Shown piece after piece: positions 38,301-48,800 of a stretch of 64,000 bases of DNA. Position numbers and translations under genes: made by a program. Positions within the stretch are counted from its first letter, which is position 1, and each line of letters begins with the position of its first letter. Location: NCBI RefSeq assembly GCF_040115645.1, contig NC_089568.1, forward strand, positions 2,108,001-2,172,000. The letters are read 5' to 3'. The notes under the pieces were generated by a model. That model saw only the letters and a list, made by a program, of their open reading frames with translations, was not told the DNA's origin and made no database searches. The stretch comes from Euwallacea fornicatus. Its lineage: Eukaryota > Arthropoda > Insecta > Coleoptera > Curculionidae.

Positions 38301-40191
38301 CTTAACAGATGCCGCATTTCTTACGGTAACTCCACATAAGAGAACCCCATACATACAGAACCAATTTGAGACACAATTTACATGCTTCACTATGGTGAAA
38401 AAGTTCGTTACTTGGTACTTATTTGTCACATTATTTACTAATAAATCATTGTCATTTTTTATCGATCCTTTTATACAGGGTGAGTCGGGAGGATCGTGCC
38501 AAACTTCAGGAACGTGTTGTACATGAAAAATAAATGTAAAAAAACTCAAATGTTGTTATCCGATTTTCGTTTGTTTACAAGTTGTAGCGTAAATAAAATT
38601 AAAACATAAAATTTTAAAAAATTATAAATTTCATAAGAAATTCCATAAATGTACGTTTGGATATCATAAGTAAATGTTGAAAAATATTGCCATTAACTTC
38701 TAAACATTTTCGGCTTCGTCTATGAAGAGCATTCGTTGCGCTCCTGACTGTTTCCTGTCATTCTTTAATGGCAGCTGCAGCATTTCCAATGCGTCGAATT
38801 AGTCCGCTTTTACTCTGTACACTTCAGTTTTAAACCAACCCCACAAACAATAGTCTAGTGGTGTGAGGTCTGGAGACCTTGGAGGCCAACTAATAGGGCT
38901 ACCACGACCAATCCAACGTTTCTTATGAAATTTATAAATTTTTTAAATTTTATGTTTTAATTTCATTTACACTATAACTTGTAAACAAACGAAAATCGGA
39001 TAACAACATTTGAGTTTTTTTCCATTTATTTTTCATGTACTCCTGAAGTTTGGCACGATCCTCCCGACTCTCCCTGTATATTAGTTATTGACTGCGTTCG
39101 TTAACCATAAAAGCATGTGCGGGGTGTTATTTAAGTACGTAGTCAAACTTCAAGGGGTAATGCCTTGGGTGATTCTGCGACGGAAAGTTCATATAAACAT
39201 AGATTTGGTAATGCTTTATTTTCAAGATACAGGGTATGAAACCTAAAAAAAATCGGTTTTTCGTAACAATCTTGATGATCTTTTAGCTGATTTTATTGGA
39301 ATTTGGCATTTACTTATTGTTAAATTTTTTTTTACTAAAAAGAATATTTACCACTTGTTTAAGTGTTGTTTTAATCAGCAATTTTTCTTAAATTTCCAGC
39401 ATTGCCCCTGTGCATGTCAGTAGTAAAATGAGGCAAATGATTTCTACACGAAAAGATCCCTTTGTACCACATTGAAAAACCGTCACCAACTTCCAACGTC
39501 ACATTAATTCGTGTTTTCTTGTTATTTCGATTTTTTTTATATGTAAGAGTTAAAAAAATTTTTTCGAAACCCTGTATCTTGAAGACGAAACGTTACCGGA
39601 TAACGCTTGTACGAACTTTCCGTCTTAGGGCCACCTCTTGAATTTCGGTCATGCACTCAAATACCACCCTGTATGTTGAAGTAATAATATAAAACTGCAG
39701 TGATTGGACTGCCAATTATTTTTTTTGTTCGGAGCAACCCAGTTCGTGCTACTCAAACGACATTTTAACGATTCACCACACGAGACCTCTTTACATTAAC
39801 TTAACGCCTTAAAAAACGTTTCTTTCTTACCTTTAATCACGGCAACGGCCCGTAAGTACTGAAAGGGTTCGAGCCTCTTATCCAGAGCGATCAACGAAGT
39901 CAAATACACTTGAGAACCCTCGACTTTGCTCCACACACCTGAGGGACTTTCCTCGATGATTATTTGCACTTGAGTATTCCCAAATCCTTCACGGCAAAAT
40001 ATTTCTTCACCTTCGAGCTCGATCTGTTTCTTCAGGGAATAAGCCACGATCCTCTTCACTGTAACTGAAGATCCTTGACCCGCCGTCACTTTTTCTTCGC
40101 CCTTCAATTCTAAAGGGTCGGTGATGTTGTAGTAGAACAGGAAAACCGTGATGACGAGTAAGATTGAAGCCCAATGGATTTGTAGGGTCAT
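29316..40191 (-). CDS. Glycosyltransferase family 92 (DUF23) type II membrane protein
   Basis: Four exons: 40191-39831, 31544-31397, 30518-30249 and 29973-29316. All introns have GT...AG ends, and 1437 coding bases give 478 aa plus stop. The chosen start MTLQIHWAS places a single hydrophobic span at about residues 8-21, as expected of a type II Golgi/ER enzyme; an in-frame ATG at 40359 would add 56 residues before it and is less likely. The luminal domain shows GT92 signatures. FTLCVKPLNFKKDISLHLVQWIEM and VLGAQFF lie in exon 3, and exon 4 has YNKCFYQ followed by the DxD-type LDVDEFIVP (Asp321/Asp323, probable metal and sugar-nucleotide binding) and LNHYKQSC near the C-terminus. Known of the family: the nematode GALT-1 member transfers galactose to fucose in N-glycan cores; the substrate here cannot be read from sequence. 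Intron 1 (8.3 kb) contains several transposon copies. Confidence 0.92.
30663..31125. repeat. GC-/pyrimidine-rich insert with 14-bp inverted ends in GT92 intron 2
   Basis: CCAAAGTTCTCAAA at 30663-30676 recurs inverted at 31112-31125. The DNA between is unusually GC- and C/T-rich for this window (notably 30840-30960). It may be a MITE or a solo LTR fragment; no target duplication was found. Confidence 0.4.
32354..32447 (-). pseudogene. Transposase C-terminal fragment (Tc1/mariner type)
   Basis: The minus strand reads LLHRVTQSFELKIQCFIEVD, matching the conserved C-terminal helix of DUF4817-type transposases, within GT92 intron 1. No catalytic part or terminal repeats were found around it. Inactive relic. 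Confidence 0.55.
32622..32665. repeat. 19-bp stem hairpin in GT92 intron 1
   Basis: GTGGTTTAACAACAATTCT pairs with 32647-32665 at 18 of 19 positions around a 6-nt loop. Too small for a normal pre-miRNA; possibly the fused ends of a deleted transposon. Confidence 0.5.
32666..35346. other. GT92 intron 1 sequence, nothing recognised
   Basis: Intronic DNA with unrelated small frames on both strands (33635-33925 minus, 34050-34370 plus, 34762-34984 minus). None has a recognisable domain. Confidence 0.4.
35347..36443 (+). mobile_element. DNA transposon with ~150-bp inverted termini
   Basis: The left terminus 35347-35503 begins TACAGGGTGTTCACGAG and recurs inverted at 36288-36443, ending in CTCGTGGGTACCGTGTA. 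Both share the inner landmarks CTAACTTTTTAAT and GATGTTTAATAAACGTGTG in opposite orientations. The middle keeps only a transposase C-terminus (35631-35831). A second, truncated copy of the right half lies at 41122-41390. Inserted in GT92 intron 1. Confidence 0.72.
35631..35831 (+). pseudogene. Transposase C-terminal remnant inside the element
   Basis: The 66-codon frame contains CLQNLEKRYRLCVEQGGKN followed by IEQCL, which resembles the terminal Cys/Ile/Glu-rich helix and HFEHLL-type end of Tc1/mariner-type transposases. No catalytic residues are present. It is bracketed by the inverted termini of the surrounding element, so it is probably the residue of an internally deleted transposase. Confidence 0.5.
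36516..36760 (+). pseudogene. Tc1/mariner-type transposase 3' fragment
   Basis: Reads DRGGSVP, a stop, then SPPDLTPLDLFLRGHVKSLI followed by YETPVEPVQDLIA; near 36700-36760 a shifted frame gives the usual HFEQLL end. The SPDLTPLDFFLWGH-like block precedes the last catalytic acid region of this family. It is broken by a stop at 36537 and a frameshift. It abuts the element ending at 36443 and may belong to a second, overlapping copy. Confidence 0.65.
38474..39078 (-). mobile_element. Internally deleted transposon, ~160-bp TIRs at high identity
   Basis: Termini at 38474-38640 and 38919-39078 are inverted copies that differ at only a handful of positions. Both carry GGAGGATCGTGCCAAACTTC and TTGTTATCCGATTTTCGTTT. 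The ends TACAGGG...CCCTGTA are flanked by TA. A transposase 3' end on the minus strand is enclosed. The high similarity suggests a relatively recent insertion. Lies in GT92 intron 1. Confidence 0.85.
38690..38925 (-). pseudogene. Transposase 3' end enclosed by the 38.5-kb element
   Basis: The minus strand reads RWIGRGSPISWPPRSPDLTP, then LDYCLWGWFKTEVYRVKAD and a stop. A shifted frame continues LIRRIGNAAAAIKE, a stop, then RRSRKCLEVNG and FQHLL. This is the C-terminal third of a DUF4817-type Tc1/mariner transposase; the N-terminus and most of the catalytic domain are absent, so the copy depends on a partner for movement. Confidence 0.75.
39117..39673. mobile_element. MITE-like element, copy 1
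   Basis: Inverted termini at about 39117-39270 and 39535-39673 share GACGGAAAGTTC, CAAGATACAGGGT and flanking landmarks; the right end is CACCCTGTA. About 260 bp of unrelated sequence between them includes no transposase. The same family recurs at 41500-41836. Confidence 0.65.
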
Positions 40192-41121
40192 ATCATTTTT
40201 AATTCGGTCCTGGTGGAAAGACTGATCGAAGACGAAATATTTGTGATATTCAAAAATTGAAAAGTAGCAGCGCGTAAAATCGCGCCGGTGAAATAACACG
40301 GTTGGCCGAGCGCTAAAACAGTTGAATCCAAAATGACGGCGCGCAAACGAAGAGAACATCGGAATGATTCACTTGTCTTCCTAGCCTACTTAGGCTGAAT
40401 GGGCACTAGCTGTTGTTTTTCTCTTTTTCAATTCTCACGGCACACTGTGACTCGAGAGTGTCTTATTGTTGGTTTTGTCACGATTAGAACACTTTGCGAT
40501 CTAGCGTTCGTTACGGCCGATGATTTTACGCCGCGAGGTTTTAATTTACACGAGCCATTGCGGACACTATCATAGATCAAACAACGCGAGACCATGTAGA
40601 TATGATTATGACTTGAAATTGCCTTTGAGACAGTCATGGCTAACATTATTGAGATGCATGATTTGTGCCTTTAAGTTTATGGGCGGCGGGCCAGTTGGAC
40701 ATCGGATGCGATTTCCGATAATTGTAATCTACACAGTCACTCAAAAAAGTGTTCGTGTAGGCGCAAAAAAATTCGATAAACCGTAATTTTCGACTGATTT
40801 TAATCGAATTTTGTGCAATGAAAATTGAAACCTGAACTCAACTTACGTGTTCGAGCAACTTTCGAAAATTTCATTTTTAGTGGTTTGCACGGTCAAAAAA
40901 AACTTCGTTTCGAAAACCTCCTGTGCGATGGAAATTTTTTAACGTGGTTTTAGTAATTTTGTGGGGGGGATGATTCTACATGTGTCCTGAAAATTTCGAC
41001 AAAGTCGAGCCGCAAATAAGGGAGTCGCCACCTTTTAAAAGCGTCAAAAACGTCTAAATTTCGTCATTTTGCGCGAAAACCATGCCTTTTTGGCGATTTT
41101 GAAATGCTGCACGGGACTAAA
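40192..41121. other. GT92 upstream region
   Basis: Presumably holds the GT92 5' UTR and promoter, including a CpG-containing stretch at about 40270-40350. CACAGTCACTCAAAAAAGTG at about 40732-40751 resembles Tc1-type transposon ends, but no partner was delimited. Confidence 0.35.
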
Positions 41122-41390
41122 TATTTCAAAAATTATAAGATTTGAGGTACGACACATGTACATTGTTGAATTTGTAACAAAACGTAGATTGCAAATATGT
41201 AAAAAAATAATGCTTAATTGTTCAAAAAATGGGTTAGCATACGTTCATTAAACACCCTATATAAAACTGCTAACTATCTTGAAAAAATTCATGAAGTTTT
41301 AAGTACCTTTTGTTAGAACATTTTTTTCCTTTTTCATTCTATTAAAAAGTTAGAGGGAGGAGGTGGTACTTTTCGAGTTAACACCCTTTA
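41122..41390 (+). repeat. Truncated copy of the 35.3-kb element (right half)
   Basis: Aligns with 36165-36443. It shares TTTCAAAAATTATAAGATTT, the ATTAAAC...CCTGTATAAAACTGC-like block and the TTAAAAAGTTAG block, and ends in AACACCCTTTA. No left terminus is present. Confidence 0.65.
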
Positions 41391-41499
41391 CGTACTACAT
41401 CTACTCTGATACTATAAGTCAAAATTTCACATCAGTTTTCTTTCCATCCCCTTCATTTCCTCCTGATTCAGCAGTCCTGTCCCAGTTAAATACGTAATA

Positions 41500-41836
41500 C
41501 ACAGGGTATCATTTAAGTGTGGTCAAAGTTCAAGGAGCGATTCTTTCAATGATTCTAATATGAACATAAGTCCGACAATGCTGCGTTTTCAAGTACAGAA
41601 TGTCAAACTTAAAAAAAAAAATGTAAAAATCTTCATAACCTTTTAGCGAACTTTGTTGAAATTCGGCATTTTCTTATTATTAAATCTTGTTTTACTTTCA
41701 AAAATCCGTTGTTATTTAGGAGTTTTTTTTAATATGTTTGACGCCCTGTATCTTAAAAAGGAAGCATTACCGGACCCATGTTAATATAAACTTTTCATCT
41801 TAGAATCGCCCCTTGAAATTTTCATATTTCAACAAC
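41500..41836. mobile_element. MITE-like element, copy 2 (~337 bp)
   Basis: Inverted termini of about 115 bp (41500-41620 and 41720-41836) match the 39.1-kb MITE, with TTCAAGGAGCGATTC near the left end against TTCAAGGGGCGATTC in the complement of the right. No coding content. Confidence 0.65.
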
Positions 41837-43219
41837 ACGCTCTATACAGAATAATTTTTATTTTCAGAAAAGCCAATAGCGCCCCACTTTTTCCGAAAAA
41901 ATATCTCCTAACATGGAGGCAGGCGCTTCACTGAAAAAGCTAAAAAATATTTTTTCCCAGTAAAACATATTGTCATTTATGGTGTCAAATTACGTTGAAA
42001 AACCTCTAACCTTTTTTGAAAAAAAAAAATTATATTTTCCATTTTTTAAATTACATTTGAATCCCCTGTATCTGCTACTGCGAGCCTTATTGGATGTTGA
42101 TTTATATAGCAAACTAACGTTGTTTTTTTTTGGATATTCAATACGCCATTAAAGTTATGCGGGTTAAAATTGGAGCACCCTGTATGGCATTGTAATCACC
42201 CCAAAGAAGTAGAGGTCCCATTAGAGGTTTTTTATAAACCCACCAGGTATCCACTAATCCATTTCGTCGATGTACCACCTAATTATTATTACACCAATCT
42301 ATGTCATATTATGTAATTATTATTAACTTGTGATGGCAATTTCCTCCCATTCTGAAACAGAATAGCCACAAAACGAACACAATAAAGCATTCCATTCCCG
42401 CGAGAGGAAATTTGATCCTAACTGCAGATCGCCAGCCAACTACCACTTACACAATATAGCGCATATCTATCTTGAGGTTATCTCACGACATTGCAAGAGA
42501 AAGGCAAATTTTTCAAAAAGATCTTCCGCATTCTGGCCTTATGTTATAACCGGTAATAACCCGGTGCAGGTATTGAATTTACACATAACTTCATATTGGG
42601 AATATTTCATCCTATGAGTGCATGTATTTTTGCGTGCGTGGTAGATTAAAACAACGAATCGCATTTAGATACATATTCGAATAAACTTAAGAAAATTTAT
42701 ACGGCCTTAAAGTTTAATGATAAAATTCCCGATCATCCCAGAGAATTCCGGTTCTTCCATAAAAAAAAAAAACGCTTATCCGTCGTTGATGGTACCATAC
42801 CTACCTTGATAGTCAGAGTCATGGTTATAAATTTGTCACTTGGGCCATTGTACCTACCTTCTTGTAGCGGCTATGTAGACCCCACACAGAATAGCTGATG
42901 CACTTCAGTATGCACTCGCAGATGCGGGTGATCTTGGAAATTTAGATGTCATTGCTCATACAAGGAGGATGCTGTAAATCCAATTAAATTTATTTTATTA
43001 TATCCTGCATCTAACCGAGAACTAGGTCATTCTGAAATCAGAAATGCAAATAGCATCGGTTTTTCTTCTCATACTAATAGTCCTTTTTACTACAGTTTGA
43101 ACGGAGGTAATGACACATAACTGAGGTTGTAGGATTGCAAGGGCCAAACGGATGACAGAGTTGAGAGAAAGGAAAACAGAGTGCCAACCGCATATGAAAT
43201 ACGTGTCATTATCTGCCTA
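41837..43219. other. Intergenic with element fragments
   Basis: CGCCCCACTTTTTC near 41890 recurs inverted near 46820, and a CACCCTGTA end stands at 42176-42184, implying a further degraded element of the same class at about 41840-42184. From 42185 to 43219 nothing was recognised. Confidence 0.4.
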
Positions 43220-44807
43220 TACAGGGTGGTCTAACGAAAACTTTCCGCCACGGTTATTTTGGATAATTGCAAAAATAGCGTAAAATCACGTGTGATGGAG
43301 CGGATTTTAAATTTATTGAAATAACCTCCACAGCGGGGGTGCAATCGGATGGGTATTTGGGACTATGGGTCGAGCGACGCCTCATTTTAAAGGTACCAAA
43401 ATTCTCTTTAACGTAACACTCAATTTTTTTATTTTTGACTACCAGTTCTGAGAAAAATAACCCTCCTAATTCCTATTCAAACAATTAAGTAATTAAATGT
43501 TCAAAATTATTTTCCTCTACGTACATGCAAAAAAATAAACGTATGTCTTCGAACACTTCCAAGAGCTTCGGGGTGACTAGACAACACTCTTCAATCATTC
43601 AACCCTCTTAATTCTTCCAGGTAATCCGATTGGGTTAGATAAATTTTTGATTTTAAATGGTCGCGCAAAAAAAGTCGATGGGTGTTAAATCTGGTGACCG
43701 GAACAGCCACGCAATGGATCTTCGACGACCTATTTAGTCAGTGATTGGGGAAATTTTCATGCAGAAATTGACGTACTGCTGCTGAAAATGTGGAGATGCC
43801 CCATGCTGTGGAAACCACACTTGGTTTTCTAAAATGTCTTCATCGTTTTCGATGGTCGCCACAATCATCGGGGTAAATGTGAGTTTCCAGAAAGAAACAT
43901 TAATCTGATTACTTGATCACCGAGAGTTTCACTACAAACGTTCAGCTTTTGAGTATATTGGGTGTGTTCCCCTATTAAAAGCACCGGATTGGAATCACTC
44001 TGTAATCAACAGTTATGACGATTGACCGATGCATTTATGAAAAAGGTGTGTTCGTTCGAAAAGCAATTCGAGTAAAATAAATTAGGATTAGTCACAATCA
44101 GTCAACACTTCACAAAACTGATGGCGACTATCGGGATCGTCTTCGTTGAATTTAATCTTTTAGAGGTTCTACTCGTAAACTTTCGAAGTACACCAGCAAC
44201 TCGTCACAGGGACACCAGAACTTCCGATAGTTTTGCTTATACTCCAGACGTGATTTGCTTCAGTTTGGTGAACTACGGCAATTTCAGTGGTTTCATTTCT
44301 CACCGGATTTTCAGATTTCCGTTTTTAGAGTAGAATGTAGTAGAGATGAGAAGTAGCCTTCTGCTAGTACGTTTCATTGAAAATTTGTGCTTTTACGCCG
44401 GCGCAATCATTGTTCTTGAAATACAACAAGATGAATTCGAATCTTAAAAGCCGCAAAGCAAAGCTCAAAGTGAGGAACGATTACTAAATAAACTTTAAAC
44501 TGCAGATTTCGTTAATTCATCGCATCTCCTGTATCTTTCAGGCGTAATTTTTCCAAAACAGATGATCGAGAATTAAATAATTGGGGAGTGCATTAAAGAA
44601 AATTTTATTATCTTCAATCCATTCATTTGAAATTCCAAAGATGATCGCACCCCTCACAAAGAGGGTTATTTCAATACATTTAAAATCCGCGCCATTACGT
44701 GTCCCCATCGAAACCAGAATCGACGTGTTTTGGCGTTTTACGGTATTTTTGCAATTATCAAAAATAACCGGAACCGTGGTGGAAAATTTCCATTGGAACA
44801 CCTTGTA
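43220..44807 (-). mobile_element. Tc1/mariner-type transposon, ~1.6 kb, long diverged TIRs
   Basis: The left end begins TACAGGGTGGTC and carries CCACGGTTATTTTGGATAAT. The inverted right end (to 44807) shares this, plus the inner blocks TAATTGCAAAAATA and GCGGATTTTAAAT. Similarity reaches about 190 bp inward. A minus-strand transposase fossil lies between. Confidence 0.75.
43640..44300 (-). pseudogene. Tc1/mariner-type transposase, heavily frameshifted
   Basis: On the minus strand, successive frames give FSNEHTFFINASVNRHNC (the DE-x-TF...NRHN catalytic block), then FPQHGASPHFQQQYVNFCM (the HGASPHF block), then RRSIAWLFRSPDLTPIDFF. The order and spacing match a DUF4817-type transposase, but stops and frameshifts occur every 20-60 codons. 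It sits between the inverted termini of the enclosing element and cannot be functional. Confidence 0.7.
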
Positions 44808-45160
44808 TGTATATGTGCTATCGATGTGTACTGTTATGAACTATTAGGTGCTTAAAAGCATAACCCACATGCGAGTAAGCGGTACTTAGGTCATTAAGAA
44901 TGATCATATTGGTCTACGTTGTTATAATCACTCCGATGGTGGAATAATTGCACAGGAACCGTATTTCTGGTTTTGCTGCTTGTTACAGTTTCTGGTGTAA
45001 GGCGGTTTTAAGTGCTAACTGTAAATTAAATGATGTATTTGCTACAAATTATTCTAGGGAATGGTACACTTGGAAATGTGTTCACTATACAGGGCGTCTT
45101 GAGCTAAGTGCCCATTAAAAGCATTCAGAGAACCGCGAAAGCTATGAAATTAGAACTGTT

Positions 45161-45163
<3 letters not shown>

Positions 45164-45213
<50 letters not shown>
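45164..45213. repeat. (AT)25 microsatellite
   Basis: Uninterrupted AT dinucleotides over 50 bp, about 75 bp downstream of a TACAGGGCG element-end variant near 45089. Confidence 0.97.
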
Positions 45214-45216
<3 letters not shown>

Positions 45217-45388
45217 ATTTAAGCCCAAGATCTATTTATTGGAAATATTTTCAAAATGGCCGCATTCAAGGAAGTATTGGAAATTGGCAGCAACTTTGTT
45301 GTTTTAAATGGAATGACGATGTTTTTCTTCAGGTTTCGTGTTGAATTTCACGTCAACTCTATGTAACACACTGCACTTCATCCTTCTC

Positions 45389-45868
45389 AATTTGAATTTT
45401 GATAATCATCTACAGGGTGGTCTGCAAAATAAATTGAACTGGGCCAATAGAAAAATGTCGGAAAGAAATTTTCTTCAAATGAGACACCCCATATTTTATT
45501 TCATGGACTAAAGGGTCGTTTCATTCTGCATTCAGCCATATAACATTTTCCCATTTTTAAGTAAGATTTTTTTCAAATTATTTAAAGTTGAAATTTGAAT
45601 TATAAAAAAAATACATATACAAACCTTGTTTGTTGCTTGGTGTTGTAATAGTTTCAACCCTACATCAAAAAATTATTTTAATAATCGTTCAAAATGTCCA
45701 CCATTTGATTCCAAACATTTTTCTATCGCGAATCACGCCTTATCTCAACTCAAATAACTTAAAAAAAATTGTTTAACAATAGGAAAATGTTCTTTTCTGC
45801 ATTTTTGCATTAGTCTAGTTCAATTTACGTTACAGACCACCCTATAGGTGATTATCAAAATTGAAATT
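45389..45868 (-). mobile_element. Internally deleted transposon, ~480 bp
   Basis: The left terminus, with TTTTGATAATCATC followed by TACAGGGTGGTCTG, recurs inverted at the right as CAGACCACCCTATAGGTG with ATTATCAAAA. Inverted similarity is about 36 bp and also covers DNA outside the TACAGGGTG start. On the minus strand at about 45690-45750 it keeps a transposase C-terminus, KCLESNGGHFERLL. Confidence 0.7.
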
Positions 45869-48800
45869 AAAAACAATTTTTATTTTCGAAAGTTTACATT
45901 TTAGGTTAGTTCTATGCCCTAAAATTCAACATTTATGGTCTAAATTTCAACGTGCAATTGTAACAAAAATAAAAAAGTTATAAGCTGCGTACCAAATTAT
46001 GATTTTATAGCTTTCACGGATCTCTAAATACACACAATGTATATTATTATATTTTTGAAATTTTAAACGTATTAAAAGCACTCCAAAATATACGGAAAAA
46101 TCTTGTTCATACCTACATTAAAATGAAAAAACCTTCAGGGGTGCCAAGATCGATTTCACAGAGTACCACAATTATGCCGGTTTACTCGTGCAGGTTTAGC
46201 AAAATCCGTAAAAAGCGAGAAAAGCTAAAACGTGGTGGATCAATCGTTGATAAAAAAGCAAAATAAAACCTTAAACAGAAATGCGGAGATATCTCAACTT
46301 CTGAAGACAAAGAGATCCAATACCACTTGCTTTGCCTTGGGTCTCAGTGTTTAACTTCGAAAAATCTTTGCGTTAAGTGTATGTTCAATGGTTACTAAAC
46401 GTTGACGCCGAGGCATTCTACCTACCGCATGGTAAACATGCCCATAAATGATGAACATCTCCATGAATGATGAATCTATAATGCCATCTCGATTTGGGCA
46501 AAATCCCACGTCCCAGACAGAGGCTCTTGGAAGCCTATAGTGCAAACATACGTCTTCGAATAAGGGGTCCCATTCAAGTGAATATATTACCAGGAAGATG
46601 TTATTAATGAACGAAATGATAGGGCTCTTCGCGCAAATCCTATAAGAAAATATCATGATGTTTGTTTAGCGAATAAAAATTATTTATACAGGGTGTCCAT
46701 TTAAGAACCCCCCCGACTTTTATGAGTTTATTTATAATTGTATAAAAAATAAATTATGGGGATGTATATGAGGCTAATGAAGGCAAATTTTGAAATTGGT
46801 GACAACTCTAAAGGCCGCCCTGAAAAAGTGGGGCGTCGTAAAGTGCTATTTTTTTAAAGGAATAATTTGCGTTTTTTCCGCATGATAAAATTCTTTATCC
46901 TGTGTTCGTTCGTAGATTCTCATTACACTGAAGTGCAGAGTCTCATAAGAAAACTAATATCGCATTTAGCTTGTTAGATTTTGATAATTTTTGAATTGAG
47001 GAATAATAGTCTTCGCAATAACAATTTTCATGTTCAACTGCCATTTTCTTGATTTTTTAGTCTGTATTCATGGCTGAGGGTTTAACATGCGTTGACACGA
47101 TTTCGATTCTGTTTTGAATTTCAACAGCTCATTCACGTACTGACTAATTCCTCCTAAGGGGGCTTCAGACCGATCGCAGCGCGCTGCGCCGCGCTATTAA
47201 AATCTGCTTTGCGCAACGCTGTGCGCCAGATTTGAATGGCAAGCTGCTCTGAAACGCGTCAAATTGCGCGATGCAGCAACAAGAGCGAACATGATCCGGC
47301 AAGCGTTGATGCATCAAGGAAAAATTTTTGTTTGTGCACGGTTGTTTGGGGGAGGAGTAAAATAGGTACACTGTTGGTACACTTTTGAGCTGAGTGACCG
47401 TTGATTTTAATTAAAATATTGTGCCCGCGCCAACCGAGGTAAAAAACAGAATTAATTTTTTCTTTAAAACATTTTGCGCTAATCGGCGCCGAGCTGCGTA
47501 GTTCAGCACGGAACTTTAAGGCGCGGCGCAGTTCGGCACCGCGCAACGCCTTTCATCTATATATCGTAGAACCGCCTTTACGCTTGGGTTTTCCGCCACC
47601 GGTAATGTGAAGTTTATTTTCTTCTCCCACGACCCTCTTCCTTCAAATGTTCAGTTCATAATTAACAATTCCTGTCCGTTTGAAATGCTCCTTTAGGCGT
47701 TCTAAGCTCCTTACATTAGAAAGTTCTCTATTAGGAAATCCTGAAGCACTATTCCGAATCGTTGTGCCCGGATGCTAATAAATAATTTACACCGCATGAA
47801 TCAATTAGGTAAGGTGTACTGAAACGTTCTTGTTAAGTATACTTAATTTTGATTGCCAGTTTTAAAATAATTCGAGGGAACAGAAAATTGCTAATGCACT
47901 GTCAAAACTTAAAATAAAAAACCGTCAAAATTTGACATAAAAAAGTTAGCGAATGGCAACGCATAATAAATATTCAGGCACTTCGCCACGAATGCAAGTT
48001 TTTCTGAAATAATTGAGAATTCCACTAATGTTTAAGGTAATTATGAGATTATTTTACACCACAATCAAGAAAATTGAATTTTCGTTCTTCGTAGGTCATA
48101 AAAAACACACCATCCTATTTGAAAAAATTAAGAAATTGTAGGCGAAAAGATGAATATTAAAGTTGTTTTTGTCAACACCCTATATGCATTTTTGACTAAA
48201 AGGGCACTTGTGCCCGCTAAGGTGATCTTACGTGAGAATCCAGCCGAAAATCGTCAAAATCTAGCCTAAATTAACTACGATATTTGAGAGATACTGCAAA
48301 CGTCTAAAATTTCTTTTAAAACCTCATAGCTGGCAGTCACTGCACTGCAGGGCAAAAAAAATCTAGGAACTAACACAGGGTGAAGAGAGAGTTCCATCGC
48401 GCGAAAAATGCAGGTGGTGTCGTTTTGAAAAATTAAACCTCATGAGTCCCCGCTGTTTTTGGGACATCCTATGATGATTACAAACTCCAAAGAACAAAAA
48501 ATTTCGACTTCAGGCACGAAAGGCACAATCCAGGGCAAAATTGAAGGTAATTTGGCTATCTCAACTTTCTCCTATGGCTACCGACTGTGGGTGTGCGCCT
48601 TGACCATTATACTAGTGGCACTTCCCGATGGACCATTTCAGATAAAATTGCGACATACTAGGATTTCCACATGAACGAGGCGAGGCTGAAAGGTTCTTGA
48701 ACGAGATCTAAGTTAACAGATATGCTTGAAAACTAATTATCAAAGCTTCATTTTGGTGTCAAAATTTAGATCGGCCCATGTTAGTTTCGGCGAATTGTGA

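Noticed and set aside
40192..40359. Upstream in-frame ATG extending GT92 by 56 residues
   Set aside because: It would place an Arg/Phe-rich segment before the membrane anchor; the ATG at 40191 gives the usual short cytosolic tail of type II enzymes. Not formally excluded.
46351..46656. 101-codon minus frame after an acceptor-like TTTTCTTATAG
   Set aside because: No homology recognised and no partner exon joins in frame.
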